Positions 1 to 8,752 of a stretch of DNA of 64,000 bases are shown here, piece by piece. The position numbers were made by a program, and so were the translations under genes. The notes under the pieces were generated by a model, which was not told the origin of the DNA, did not search any database, and was given only the letters and a program-made list of their open reading frames with translations. The stretch comes from Flavobacterium cupreum (GTDB lineage Bacteria > Bacteroidota > Bacteroidia > Flavobacteriales > Flavobacteriaceae): positions 167,788-231,787 of the forward strand of contig NZ_QWDM01000009.1 in assembly GCF_003996965.1 (NCBI RefSeq), in the 5' to 3' direction. Numbering within the stretch: position 1 is the stretch's first letter; each line of letters starts with the position of its first letter.

Positions 1-2
1 AA

Positions 3-239
3 AGTATATATCACTCCTCTAAGGAAGGCAATTATATTGGCAGACTTGCCGGAGAAGCTCTTTTCCTTGAAAAAGCAAAAAGGGAAATTTCCTTTCTGAA
101 AGACTCTGCCGAACAGCGGTATTTACAATTATTCACCCATCAGCCTCATTTAATAAAATATATTCCGTTAAAATATATCGCTTCTTATATAGGCATTACG
201 CCTCAGGCTTTAAGCCGGATAAGAAAACGAATTTCTTAA
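3..239 (+). CDS. Crp/Fnr-family transcriptional regulator, C-terminal part
   Basis: The gene enters from the left edge and only its last 78 codons are visible, ending in TAA at 237-239. The translation ends with KYIASYIGITPQALSRIRK, a helix-turn-helix recognition helix of the Crp/Fnr type seen in many Bacteroidota. Upstream, AEQRYLQLFTHQPHLIKYIP matches the linker helix that precedes the HTH in this family. The cyclic-nucleotide-like sensor domain lies outside the window, so no ligand can be suggested. It may regulate the methyltransferase-like gene that starts 70 bp downstream, but that is inference. Confidence 0.8.
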   Translation, partial: SIYHSSKEGNYIGRLAGEALFLEKAKREISFLKDSAEQRYLQLFTHQPHLIKYIPLKYIASYIGITPQALSRIRKRIS

Positions 240-263
240 CCTGGGTTCATTGTCCTGCATCAC

Positions 264-302
264 TATCTTTTACAATTTTGCATCAAATAATTATAAAAGA
301 TA
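264..302. other. Inverted repeat ahead of the methyltransferase-like gene
   Basis: TATCTTTTA (264-272) and TAAAAGATA (294-302) are perfect 9-bp arms around a 21-bp AT-rich loop. The right arm ends six bases before the ATG at 309. It could be a weak terminator for the preceding regulator gene, a structure affecting initiation, or an operator. The stem is AT-only apart from one pair, so it is weak. Confidence 0.35.
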
Positions 303-308
303 GAACTT

Positions 309-932
309 ATGAAACTGACTGTTAATTTTATTATCAATGCACACAAAATACTTGTAGTACCTGTTGTTCTTTTTTTAATGTGGTTCTACAATAACTGGGG
401 AGCTTCTTCTTTTCTTTATCTGGGGCTTCATGGTACGTATTCCCTGTTATGGCTCTTAAAACAGGACCTGTATCCCGATAAAAGATTTGAACAAAAAATC
501 CCGGTATGGATTGGCTTTCTTACTCCATCTTTGCCCCTCGCTGCCTATTACATTGCTCCTTTTCTGCTGATATCACGAAATATAATGCTGCCTGCCTGGG
601 TATTCGCTGCCGCACCTGCTATTTATACTTTAGGAATTTTTATGCACTATGTAAGCGATGCCCAGAAGCACTATACGTTGCAATTAAAAAAAGGAATCAT
701 CGATCAGGGGTTTTTTGCCCGTACACGCAACCCCAACTATTTAGGAGAAATTCTAATCTACGGATCGTATGCACTTCTATCCTGGCACTGGCTTCCTTTT
801 TTGATACTAGCTTGCTGGACAGCCTACTTCTTTCGCAATATGCGCAATAAAGACCGATCGATGTCGCGTCATGCGTCGTTTGATCTTTATAAAGCGAAAA
901 CAGGAATACTGCTGCCTAAATTTTTAAAATGA
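309..932 (+). CDS. Isoprenylcysteine methyltransferase/DUF1295-like membrane protein
   Basis: This is a 207-residue protein with about five hydrophobic segments. The C-terminal half carries GFFARTRNPNYLGEILIYG, the signature of the ICMT/DUF1295/steroid-reductase-like superfamily, in which the RNPNYLGE region contacts the cofactor. Family members methylate or reduce small lipophilic substrates in the membrane; the substrate here cannot be read from sequence. The ATG at 309 gives a natural first membrane segment. The gene is monocistronic and ends at a bidirectional terminator shared with the convergent GH43 gene. Confidence 0.75.
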   Translation: MKLTVNFIINAHKILVVPVVLFLMWFYNNWGASSFLYLGLHGTYSLLWLLKQDLYPDKRFEQKIPVWIGFLTPSLPLAAYYIAPFLLISRNIMLPAWVFAAAPAIYTLGIFMHYVSDAQKHYTLQLKKGIIDQGFFARTRNPNYLGEILIYGSYALLSWHWLPFLILACWTAYFFRNMRNKDRSMSRHASFDLYKAKTGILLPKFLK

Positions 933-935
933 TAA

Positions 936-978
936 AAGGCAGGACTCGTCAACATTCTATCTTGACCAGTCCTGCCTT
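936..978. terminator. Bidirectional terminator between convergent genes
   Basis: AAGGCAGGACT (936-946) pairs perfectly with AGTCCTGCCTT (968-978). It lies between the plus-strand methyltransferase-like gene and the minus-strand GH43 gene that closes the PUL, with A/T-rich flanks on both sides. Confidence 0.8.
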
Positions 979-1004
979 CTTTCCATTAAGCTGGATTGTA
1001 TGCT

Positions 1005-1982
1005 TTAATTCTTCAAAAAGTTAAAACTACCCGGGACTGCTTTTAATTCGTTACCCGTAAATTCGACATCGATAACGGCAGCTTTCCTTGGTGAAACTTC
1101 TGCAGTGCTGAAATGCGTATGTAACACATAATGCATTTTCTGATTCTGATCCCAAAAAATATCGCCGTGACCGATTCCGTTTTGACCGGTATTTTTTCGG
1201 CTAATGACCGGACTGTCTTTTGATTTCTCCCACGGTCCCAAAGGACTTTTGCTGGTGGCATAGCCCACAGCATAGTCAATATTTCTAAAATCATTTGCCG
1301 AATAAATCAGGTAATACAAACCATTGTGTTTTAAAACCGTTGGTCCTTCCGTGACGGGCCAGCTGGTGTTTTCGGTATTTTCCCAGGGTAAAGTTCCTGA
1401 AATACATTCGGTTAAGGTTTCCGGTTTAATACTTTGCAGATCATCGTTGATCTCCGCCACAAAAATTCGGTTGCCATTGGTCAGTTTTACGTGATATAAA
1501 TATTTTTTGCCGTCTTCATCAATAAAAATAAAAGGATCAATTTGATTTCCGGTCTCTATAACTGGCTTTTTCGATTCATTTTTAAAAGGCCCTAACGGAC
1601 TGTCACTACTGGCTACAGCAATATTTTCGTTGGCAGTGTAAATCATGTAGAACTTTTTATTGTATTCTAAAATTTGCGGCGCCCAGAATCCCTTGTCTCC
1701 AAAAGCATCTCCCTTTTTCAGGGCCAGTCCGTTTTGCGCTCCTTTCGGTTCACTCCACTTTTTTAAATCCGGAGAAGTATATACTAAAAATCCCTCGCCA
1801 TTGGCTACGTTTCCGGTTGTGGTTCCATACAAATAATAAGTTCCCTTACTATAAAAAATAGTCGGATCGGCCACAAAAATGTTTTTTGCCACCGCTTCAA
1901 CAGGTTTCGCCGCTGAATTGTTTTCCTGCGAACAAGCCCCGAACACACTCATAAAGCTTACTAAGGTTATTATTTTTTTCAT
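1005..1982 (-). CDS. GH43-type glycoside hydrolase lipoprotein
   Basis: A 325-residue protein with a lipoprotein signal (SFMSVFGAC, Cys16) so it is probably anchored in the outer membrane or periplasm. The mature part is a GH43 five-bladed propeller: VADPTIFYSKGTYYLYGT supplies the catalytic Asp, IDPFIFIDEDGKKYLYH the pKa-modulating Asp, and TEGPTVLKHNGLYYLIYSA the acid Glu. GH43 enzymes remove arabinofuranosyl or xylosyl units from plant glycans. It is the last gene of the minus-strand PUL gene block, after the epimerase gene. The subfamily, and therefore arabinosidase versus xylosidase, cannot be fixed without alignment. Confidence 0.85.
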   Translation of the reverse strand: MKKIITLVSFMSVFGACSQENNSAAKPVEAVAKNIFVADPTIFYSKGTYYLYGTTTGNVANGEGFLVYTSPDLKKWSEPKGAQNGLALKKGDAFGDKGFWAPQILEYNKKFYMIYTANENIAVASSDSPLGPFKNESKKPVIETGNQIDPFIFIDEDGKKYLYHVKLTNGNRIFVAEINDDLQSIKPETLTECISGTLPWENTENTSWPVTEGPTVLKHNGLYYLIYSANDFRNIDYAVGYATSKSPLGPWEKSKDSPVISRKNTGQNGIGHGDIFWDQNQKMHYVLHTHFSTAEVSPRKAAVIDVEFTGNELKAVPGSFNFLKN

Positions 1983-2010
1983 CTAATTGCTTTTGCTGTT
2001 ATTTCATAGT

Positions 2011-2113
2011 TAAATTCCAAAAATTTTAAATTCCAAATTCCAAAGTTTCTAGTTTCAGGTTTCAGGTTTCAGGTTTCAAGTTATCTAATTGACTAATTAT
2101 CTAATTATCTACC
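2011..2113. repeat. Short-word low-complexity intergenic repeat
   Basis: The space between the GH43 and epimerase genes is made of iterated short words: AAATTCCAAA, then TTTCAGG three times, then ATCTAATT. No ORF or clear promoter is visible. Similar islands with different words occur elsewhere in the window. Confidence 0.7.
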
Positions 2114-2117
2114 TCCT

Positions 2118-3290
2118 CTACTTCACCGAAAACTGATAATACGAAACCGTATGGTATTTTTGTCCAGGTTTCAAAACAATCGATGCAAATTTTGGCTGGT
2201 TCGGAGCATCCGGGAAATGTTGTGTTTCTAAAGCAAAAGCAGTTCTGAAATCATCTTTTGCGCCTGATTTAAACGTATTTTTTGATTGCATAAAATTTCC
2301 ACTGTAGAATTGCAGGCCCGGTTCCTGGGTATAGATATCCAGTGTAATTCCTGATTTGTCGCCGGAAATTGTCGCGGCATGGTTCATTCCTCTTTGTTTT
2401 GTTCCGTTTAGGACATAATTGTGATCGTATCCTTTTCCAAATTTCAACTGTTCGTCTTTCGTTTCAATGCGTTCTCCAATGGTATGTTTTGAAGTGAAAT
2501 CGAAAACGGTGTTCGCAACCGGTTTCAGTTGTCCTGTTGGAATCAGACCTTCATCTACCGGAGTAAATTCGTTGGCATAAATTTGCAGTTCGTGTTTCAG
2601 GATCGTTCCGCTTCCCTCTCCGTTCAGATTGAAAAAAGCGTGATTGGTTAAATTGACCACCGTAGTTTTATCGGTTGTCGCTTCGTATTCCATTTTAACG
2701 GTCTGATCTGCTTCCAGCGTATAGGTTACTTTTACCTTCAGGTTTCCCGGAAAGCCCTGTTCTCCGTCCGGTGACGTATAATTGAAAACTAAAGTATTTT
2801 CATTGGTTTTATCCACATCCCAAACCACATCCTGAAAGCCTTTGATACCACCGTGCAAAGCATTTTTCCCGTTATTTACAGGCACCTGATAGTGTTTTCC
2901 TTCCAGAGTAAACTGCCCTTTTGCTATTCGGTTTCCAACCCTTCCGATTGTGGCGCCGAAATAGGGTTCTGTGGAGGTTTTAAAGCCTTTTGCGCTGTTC
3001 ATTCCTACGACAACATCTGTTTGTTTTCCGTTTTTACCGGCCACCCAGAGTCCGATTAGCCTTCCTCCGTAATTGGTGAATGCGGCTTTTATTCCTTTAT
3101 TTTCAATCCAGTACAAACTGACTTTTTTACCGTCAATGATCGTATCGAAATTTTTAGTTTCCAAAACCGGTTGTACCGAATCTGTTGCGATTTCAGCAGT
3201 TTCCTTAGTGTGAACTTCTTTTTTACTGTCTTTACAACTGAACTGAAAAAGTGCCAGTACTACAACAGCTGCTATTTTTATATTTTTCAT
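2118..3290 (-). CDS. galM: Aldose 1-epimerase (mutarotase), lipoprotein
   Basis: A 390-residue protein with a lipoprotein signal (ALFQFSC, Cys19). The mature part is a full-length galactose mutarotase fold: NRIAKGQFTLEGKHYQVP and NGKNALHGG near the N-terminus, NLTNHAFFNLNGEGSG with the catalytic His, GKGYDHNYVLNG, and a C-terminal FALETQHFPDAPNQP carrying the catalytic Glu. It interconverts sugar anomers released by the neighbouring hydrolases; an exported form suits a PUL. It lies 24 bp downstream of the GH43 gene at 3315-4343, so they are likely co-transcribed. Confidence 0.9.
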   Translation of the reverse strand: MKNIKIAAVVVLALFQFSCKDSKKEVHTKETAEIATDSVQPVLETKNFDTIIDGKKVSLYWIENKGIKAAFTNYGGRLIGLWVAGKNGKQTDVVVGMNSAKGFKTSTEPYFGATIGRVGNRIAKGQFTLEGKHYQVPVNNGKNALHGGIKGFQDVVWDVDKTNENTLVFNYTSPDGEQGFPGNLKVKVTYTLEADQTVKMEYEATTDKTTVVNLTNHAFFNLNGEGSGTILKHELQIYANEFTPVDEGLIPTGQLKPVANTVFDFTSKHTIGERIETKDEQLKFGKGYDHNYVLNGTKQRGMNHAATISGDKSGITLDIYTQEPGLQFYSGNFMQSKNTFKSGAKDDFRTAFALETQHFPDAPNQPKFASIVLKPGQKYHTVSYYQFSVK

Positions 3291-3314
3291 TTTTATAATT
3301 TTAATGTTATCAGA

Positions 3315-4343
3315 TTATTTTGAAGGAATTGCCAATTGGGTGGCTTCGCTTACAGGCTCGCCCAAAACCGGAGAACCGTTTGCATCCCAACTGATTTTTT
3401 GCATTCTTGGTGATCTTTTATTGCCGCAGCCTTCTCCGGGATTTGAATTGGCATGGTACAAAATCCAGTCTTCTTTACCGTCCGGGGATTTAAAAAATGA
3501 ATTGTGACCCGGTGCATACACTTTATTTTTATCGGATTGTTTAAAAATAGGCTCTTGTGATTTTTCCCAGGCAGCCGCATCCAGTAAATTAGCTCCTCCT
3601 TTAAAGGTCAGCAATCCCAAAGCGTAATAATCGGTCCAGCAACCGCTGGCAGAAAATACGATGAAGATTTTATCCCCATTCGCTAAAAACTGGGGCCCTT
3701 CATTCACATTTACCTGAGCCGGATTGATGTCATCGTGTAAAGCACCATGCGTTTCCCAGTCGTGCGTCGGAGAGGAGATCATAACCCTGTCGCCTTCAAT
3801 TTCAAGCGGATTTTTCATTTTGGCGATGTAAATATTCTGTTGTCCGTTGGTATCGCCTTCCCAGCCGGCCCAAATCATGTAAAGCTGTTTTTTGTATTCG
3901 AAAACATTTCCGTCAATCGCCCATTTATCTGTTTTTGCGGCAATTTTTCCTTTAAATTCCCATTTTCCCTTAAACGGATCTGACGCTTTATTTTCTAAAA
4001 CATACATTCTGTGCGTATTGTTGTCACCATTATCTGCGGCAAAATATGCATACCATTTTCCGTTGATGATATGAAATTCCGGTGCCCAGATGTCTTTCGA
4101 ATAATCGGTTCCCTCTGGTGCTTTCCAGATTACTTTGCTTTCCGCATTTTTAAGATCGGTCAGGCTTTTTGTCTTCCATAAAACCAAACGGTCCTGAAGT
4201 GTATTGGTGTAATAGTAATATCCTTTATAATACGTGCTGTAAGGGTCTGCCCCCGAAGGTAAAATAGGATTTGAGAAGGTTTGTCCCTGCGCATATCCCA
4301 AAGAAACAATCGCGAAAAGAAAGAGAATTAGGTATTTTTTCAT
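3315..4343 (-). CDS. GH43-type glycoside hydrolase, secreted
   Basis: A 342-residue protein with a cleavable signal peptide ending near GYAQGQ. The GH43 triad is visible: SGADPYSTYYKGYYYYT (Asp33), WAIDGNVFEYKKQLYMIWAG (second Asp) and VNEGPQFLANGDKIFIVFSA (Glu). IWAPEFHIINGKWYAYFAA is the usual blade-two motif. This pattern is common in alpha-L-arabinofuranosidases and arabinan-active enzymes; the exact activity is inferred. The C-terminal motif GEGCGNKRSPRMQKISWD is also typical of this subgroup. It sits between GH2 and the epimerase in the same direction. Confidence 0.85.
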   Translation of the reverse strand: MKKYLILFLFAIVSLGYAQGQTFSNPILPSGADPYSTYYKGYYYYTNTLQDRLVLWKTKSLTDLKNAESKVIWKAPEGTDYSKDIWAPEFHIINGKWYAYFAADNGDNNTHRMYVLENKASDPFKGKWEFKGKIAAKTDKWAIDGNVFEYKKQLYMIWAGWEGDTNGQQNIYIAKMKNPLEIEGDRVMISSPTHDWETHGALHDDINPAQVNVNEGPQFLANGDKIFIVFSASGCWTDYYALGLLTFKGGANLLDAAAWEKSQEPIFKQSDKNKVYAPGHNSFFKSPDGKEDWILYHANSNPGEGCGNKRSPRMQKISWDANGSPVLGEPVSEATQLAIPSK

Positions 4344-4433
4344 TTATATATTTTTTTTACCCGCCGGGTGTTGAGATTTTAGATTGTTAATTAACGATTT
4401 TAGATTTCATATTTAGGGAACTGTAAAATCAAC

Positions 4434-4480
4434 AATCTTTAATCTTTAATCTTTAATCTTTAATCTTTATTCTTTATTCT
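4434..4480. repeat. AATCTTT heptanucleotide repeat
   Basis: The word AATCTTT or a close variant (TTATTCT at the end) is repeated about six times in tandem between the GH2 stop and the GH43 start. It is non-coding. Confidence 0.8.
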
Positions 4481-4490
4481 AAAAGCTATT

Positions 4491-6311
4491 TTATTTATTC
4501 TTTTTATTTAAGACATCAATAACCTCCGTATTGATTTTATTTACTTTTTTGAAATCCATTTTATCTATTTTTCTGTCGTACGTCATAAAACCGTTTACTT
4601 CTCCCTCCACATCAGTGGTCTGCGTATAAACTGCTGCCGAAAATCCTGCTGTTACAAAGTTTTTAAGTGTTTGCGCGTATTTGATATATTCAGCGGTAAC
4701 TTCACTTTCGTTTTTGAATTTAACATAGCCCCAATTGTCTTTTGCCTTCCATAAATGTCCTTCCAGCGGCAAGCCGATTCCGCCATATTCCCCTAAAACC
4801 GTTACTCTTCTGGCATCGTACAAATACAATTCCGGTCCGGGATAATGATGTAAATCCAGAATATCTCCGGTTTGGAAATGATTTCCGCCACTCGATGAAT
4901 TGGTCAGGCGGCTTGGGTCATGATTTTTGGTCCATTCTGTAATTTCAACGGTTTTGAATTGTCCCCAGGCTTCGTTGAACGGCACCCAGACCACAATACT
5001 CGGATAGGAGTACAAATGATCCATGATCTCCTTCCATTCTTTTTTATAGATGGCTTCCGATTTTGCAGAGCGCTGTAATTCGGTTCCGTCAAAATATTTC
5101 CTGTCCTGCCAGATCGGCTGTGCATCGCCGCTTGGCATATCCTGCCAAACTAAAATTCCTAACTGATCGCAATGGGTGTACCAGCGTTCCGGTTCTACTT
5201 TTACGTGTTTTCGAATCATGTTGAAACCCAGTTCTTTGGTTTTAATGATATCGTATTTTAAGGCTTCATCGGTTGGTGCCGTGTATAAGCCGTCCGGCCA
5301 CCAGCCCTGGTCCAAAGGGCCAAACTGGAAATAATCTTTGTTGTTCAGCTGCATTCTCATGATGCCATTTTCATCTCTTTTAGACGAAATTTTTCGCATG
5401 GCAAAATAGCTTTTTACTTCGTCAACGACTTTGTCTTTAACTATCAGGCTGATTTTTGTCTGGTATAAAAACGGACTTTCAGGCGACCATAGTTTCGGGT
5501 TGTCGAGTACGATATCCAGGCTTTCTCCCACCACTGCTTTTTGTTTTGCAATTTCTTTTGTGCCGTCAAAAACCGAAATTTCAATTAGATCTCCCGCTTC
5601 GGCTCCTGCAACATCGGCTTTTACGCTGATGCTGTTCTGATCGATATCCGGAGTGGTTTTTAAATCCGTAATATTTTTAGCACTTACAGGTTCGATCCAT
5701 ACGGTTTGCCAGATACCCGTTACGGGCGTATACCAGATTCCTTCGGGATTTTTTACCTGTTTTCCTCTTGGTTGTGTGCCATCGTTAGAAGGATCCCAGA
5801 CTTTTACAATTAATTTTTGTGCATTTCCTTTTTTAATAAAAGGGGTAATATCGAATGAAAACGGAGTATATCCGCCGGTATGCGAACCGATTTTGACATC
5901 GTTGATCCAGACTTCGGTTTTCCAGTCGACAGCGCCAAAATGCAACAGGATATTTTGTCCGTCCCAATTGGAGTCGATTGTGAAATTCGTTTCGTACCAA
6001 AGTTCCTTTTCTGCGCCCACCTGTTTCATCACACCCGACAAACTGGACTCGACCGCAAACGGAACCAGAATTTGCCCGTCATATTTTGAAGGTGCCGTTT
6101 TTCCAAAATCCTGAATGGTGTAATTCCATAAACCATTCAGGTTTTTCCATTGGCTGCGCTCCATAATCGGACGGGGATATTCCGGTAATGTTTTTGCAGG
6201 ATCTACCTGTGAGGCCCATTTCGTTTTGATTTTATCTCCTTGTGGTTTCCATTGCGCATGAACCAGGCAGCTTAAAAAAAGCGCCACCAAAACTGTAGTT
6301 TTTGTATTCAT
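4491..6311 (-). CDS. GH2-family glycoside hydrolase, secreted
   Basis: A 606-residue protein with a signal peptide (LFLSCLVHAQ). Order: N-terminal sugar-binding jelly roll with the GH2 signature WKTEVWINDVKIGSHTGG, an Ig-like middle domain, then a TIM barrel. The acid/base Glu is at residue 447 in WVPFNEAWGQF and the nucleophile Glu at residue 508 in VLGEYGGIGLPLEG. These residues support a retaining exo-glycosidase such as a beta-galactosidase, beta-glucuronidase or beta-xylosidase; the specificity is not readable. It lies within the minus-strand PUL gene block. The length is short for GH2 because no C-terminal domains follow the barrel. Confidence 0.88.
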   Translation of the reverse strand: MNTKTTVLVALFLSCLVHAQWKPQGDKIKTKWASQVDPAKTLPEYPRPIMERSQWKNLNGLWNYTIQDFGKTAPSKYDGQILVPFAVESSLSGVMKQVGAEKELWYETNFTIDSNWDGQNILLHFGAVDWKTEVWINDVKIGSHTGGYTPFSFDITPFIKKGNAQKLIVKVWDPSNDGTQPRGKQVKNPEGIWYTPVTGIWQTVWIEPVSAKNITDLKTTPDIDQNSISVKADVAGAEAGDLIEISVFDGTKEIAKQKAVVGESLDIVLDNPKLWSPESPFLYQTKISLIVKDKVVDEVKSYFAMRKISSKRDENGIMRMQLNNKDYFQFGPLDQGWWPDGLYTAPTDEALKYDIIKTKELGFNMIRKHVKVEPERWYTHCDQLGILVWQDMPSGDAQPIWQDRKYFDGTELQRSAKSEAIYKKEWKEIMDHLYSYPSIVVWVPFNEAWGQFKTVEITEWTKNHDPSRLTNSSSGGNHFQTGDILDLHHYPGPELYLYDARRVTVLGEYGGIGLPLEGHLWKAKDNWGYVKFKNESEVTAEYIKYAQTLKNFVTAGFSAAVYTQTTDVEGEVNGFMTYDRKIDKMDFKKVNKINTEVIDVLNKKNK

Positions 6312-6440
6312 TCTCTATCGTTTTATGCAATAATTTCCGTGACTATTGCTATTTCTTCTTTACTAAATAAATTACCAGACTATATCCACACAGCCTGGTA
6401 ATTTCAAACACTAACTTTAACTAACCAAATTTTTATATTT

Positions 6441-6637
6441 GAGTTATGAGTTATGGGTTATGAGTCGGATGAAATGCTTAACTATTTATTTCCGGTACAA
6501 TAATCTCTGTTTTCGTATTAACTCAAAATACACAACAATACCTTCATCCTAACTCATAACCCATACTCATAACTCATAACTCACAACCCATAACTCACAA
6601 CTCATAACTCATAATTCACACCCCATAACTCACAACT
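6441..6637. repeat. Inverted repeat built from ACTCATAA decamers
   Basis: A 318-bp gene-free stretch separates the GH2 and GH43-like genes. It contains GAGTTATGAG and relatives at 6441-6465 and their complement at 6552-6575, giving arms of about 24 bp with one unpaired base. A tail of further ACTCATAA/ACTCACAA words runs to 6637, overlapping the last codons of the next gene. No ORF is seen. The structure could fold in the polycistronic RNA. Confidence 0.75.
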
Positions 6638-7670
6638 TCTTCACAAGACCAAATTTCTTCACCAGACTATCGTATTCCTTTCCTGAAATGGTAATCATAC
6701 AGCCGTGGCGTACTTTTTCGGGAAAACTGTATTTGTCCCAGTCGGAAAAAAAGGTGTAGCCTGAGGCCTGAAACCACGGTCCGTTTAGGTTATCCGCGAT
6801 CGATAATCCGTAAGAGACTCCCGGATATTGTTCGTAATAAATGTACCAGATTTTATCATCGGGAGAAGGAATCAACATTGGGGCTTCCCTGAAATTAGGG
6901 CTTATGGATTGCTGGGGCAAAGAATACGGTCCTAAGAGTGATTTCGACTTTGCAATCCGAATGGTTTTTCCTGTGGTCCAGTACAACGTTGGGTAGGTTT
7001 CATCTTTTATCACTGCGTAGTAGGAATCGCCAACTTTACGAATGAAGACATCAATGGTTCCCATATCCCAGTCGAACAAACGTTTAGGGGCTCCTTCGAA
7101 TGTTTTTAAATCTTTAGATAGGACATACAAAGTTCGCTGGCTTGCCCAATACCGTTCCGGATCTTCTTTTGTACCGTCTAAATGCGGGGTGTGCCACGTC
7201 ATAATAAACTTTTCCGAGTCTTTGTCGTAATACAATTTTGGAGCACCAATACGCTGCAAAGCATTCGAATAATCGGGTGTACTTTTTAAATCGGGCGTAT
7301 AATCGGCGTGTTTTTTCCAGGTGATTAAATCATCTGAAACCCAGATGTTGATTGTTTTTGCATCATCGCCTGTATTTCCGGCGATGTAATATTTTCCGTC
7401 CGGTCCTTTGCAGATATCGGGATGCCCTTTATAGTCTTCGAAAACTCTTTTGCCGTTGTTTAGATTATCCCAGTGCAAACCGTCAAGGCTTACGGAATAA
7501 TACAATCTTCCGTAATCGGTATGCGTCATGTGCGCAAAAAGATAGGCTTCGTTTTTGGGTTTCGCATTTCCTTTGACCTGTCCCGGCGGATCTGGCTGTT
7601 GTGCATAGGACGATAAACCAAAAAGAAATATTGCCAGTGCACAGAGCTGTTTTATTGTTTGTTTTTTCAT
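6630..7670 (-). CDS. GH43-like five-bladed-propeller hydrolase, secreted
   Basis: The start is taken at the ATG at 7670, which gives a clean signal peptide (MKKQTIKQLCALAIFLFGLS, cleavage near SYAQQ); an alternative ATG ten codons upstream would spoil it. The 346-residue protein has a propeller with GH43/GH32-like motifs: GHPDICKGPDGKYYIAG (Asp), GTIDVFIRKVGDSYYAV (second Asp) and REAPMLIPSPDDKIWYIYY (Glu). It is a probable exo-acting arabinosidase or related enzyme; the family assignment is less secure than for the two other GH43 genes. It is followed by GH2 and preceded by a long repeat array. Confidence 0.7.
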   Translation of the reverse strand: MKKQTIKQLCALAIFLFGLSSYAQQPDPPGQVKGNAKPKNEAYLFAHMTHTDYGRLYYSVSLDGLHWDNLNNGKRVFEDYKGHPDICKGPDGKYYIAGNTGDDAKTINIWVSDDLITWKKHADYTPDLKSTPDYSNALQRIGAPKLYYDKDSEKFIMTWHTPHLDGTKEDPERYWASQRTLYVLSKDLKTFEGAPKRLFDWDMGTIDVFIRKVGDSYYAVIKDETYPTLYWTTGKTIRIAKSKSLLGPYSLPQQSISPNFREAPMLIPSPDDKIWYIYYEQYPGVSYGLSIADNLNGPWFQASGYTFFSDWDKYSFPEKVRHGCMITISGKEYDSLVKKFGLVKKL

Positions 7671-7689
7671 TCTGTTTACGATTAAAATG

Positions 7690-8740
7690 TTTTTTGCCAC
7701 AGATTAAGGGATTATTATGATGTTTTGCTCGCGGGTTTTACGGGTTAAAAGTTTTGCTACGAATTGCGCTAATTTTCGCTAATTTTTTCTCGCAGATTTC
7801 GCAGATTATGCAGATTTTTTTGTGCGTGCCTAGTGAAATGATCCGCTAAAATCAGTCTAATCCGTGCAATCTGTGGCAAGAAAAAAAATTCAACTATCTA
7901 AAAATCTAAGAAGTCTCATTATCTCATTGACATATTATCTTATTCTTTTTTACCTGTTGCTAAATGTTTGCCACGAATTGCGCTAATTTTCGCTAATTTT
8001 TTTTCTTGCCACAGATTGCACGGATTATTATGATTTGTTGTTCGCGGGTTTTACGGGTTAAAAGTTTTGCCACGAATTCCACTAATTTTCACTAATTTTT
8101 TTCTCGCAGATTATGCAGATTACGCAGATTTTTTTGTGCGTGCCTAGTGGAAATGTCCGCTAAAATCAGTCTAATCCGTGTAATCTGTGGCAAAAAATCC
8201 AACGATCTAAAAATCTAAGAAGTCTCATTATCTAATTGACACATTATCTAATTCTTGTTTACCTGTTGCTAATTTTTGCCAAGAATTGCGCTAATTTTCG
8301 CTATTTTTTTTTCTTGCCACAGATTAAAGGATTATTAGGATTTGTTTCTCGCGGGTTTTACGGATTAAAAGTTTTGCCACGAATTGCGCTAATTTTCACT
8401 AATTTTTTCTCGCAGATTTCGCAGATTATGCAGATTTTTTTTTGTGCGTGCCTAGTGGAAATGATCCGCTAAAATCAGTCTAATCCGTGTAATCTGTGGC
8501 AAAAAATCCAACGATCTAAAAATCTAAGAAATCTCATATCTCATTGACACATTATCTAATTCTTGTTTACCTGTTGCTAAATGTTTGCCACGAATTGCGC
8601 TAATTTTCACTAATTTTTTCTCGCAGATTTCGCAGATTATGCAGATTTTTTTTGTGCTTACTTAGTGAAATGATCCGCTAAAAATCCGTCTAATCCGCAC
8701 AATCCGTGGCAAAAAAAATCTAACTATCTAAAAATCTAAG
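7690..8740. repeat. Tandem array of about 308-bp palindrome-containing repeats
   Basis: The 1.05-kb gap between two PUL genes is three units with a period of 308-312 bp plus a partial fourth. Each unit has an inner element of 182-185 bp bounded by GCCACAGATT on the left (starts 7696, 8008, 8316) and AATCTGTGGC on the right (ends 7877, 8191, 8500); a shortened fourth copy ends at 8710. Inside are the words GAATTGCGCTAATTTT, CGCAGATTATGCAGATT and GTGCGTGCCTAGTG. Spacers of about 125 bp contain ATCTAAAAATCTAAGAA. No ORF is convincing. It looks like a duplicated extragenic palindromic element. Confidence 0.88.
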
Positions 8741-8752
8741 AAGTCTAATTAT

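Noticed and set aside
5653..6114. 153-codon open frame on the plus strand opposite the GH2 gene
   Set aside because: It is antisense to conserved GH2 domain sequence, has no recognisable motif, and no start context; it is a shadow.
7690..8740. Tandem repeat array as a CRISPR
   Set aside because: Units are about 308 bp, near-identical throughout, with no 25-45-bp repeats separated by unique spacers and no cas genes.
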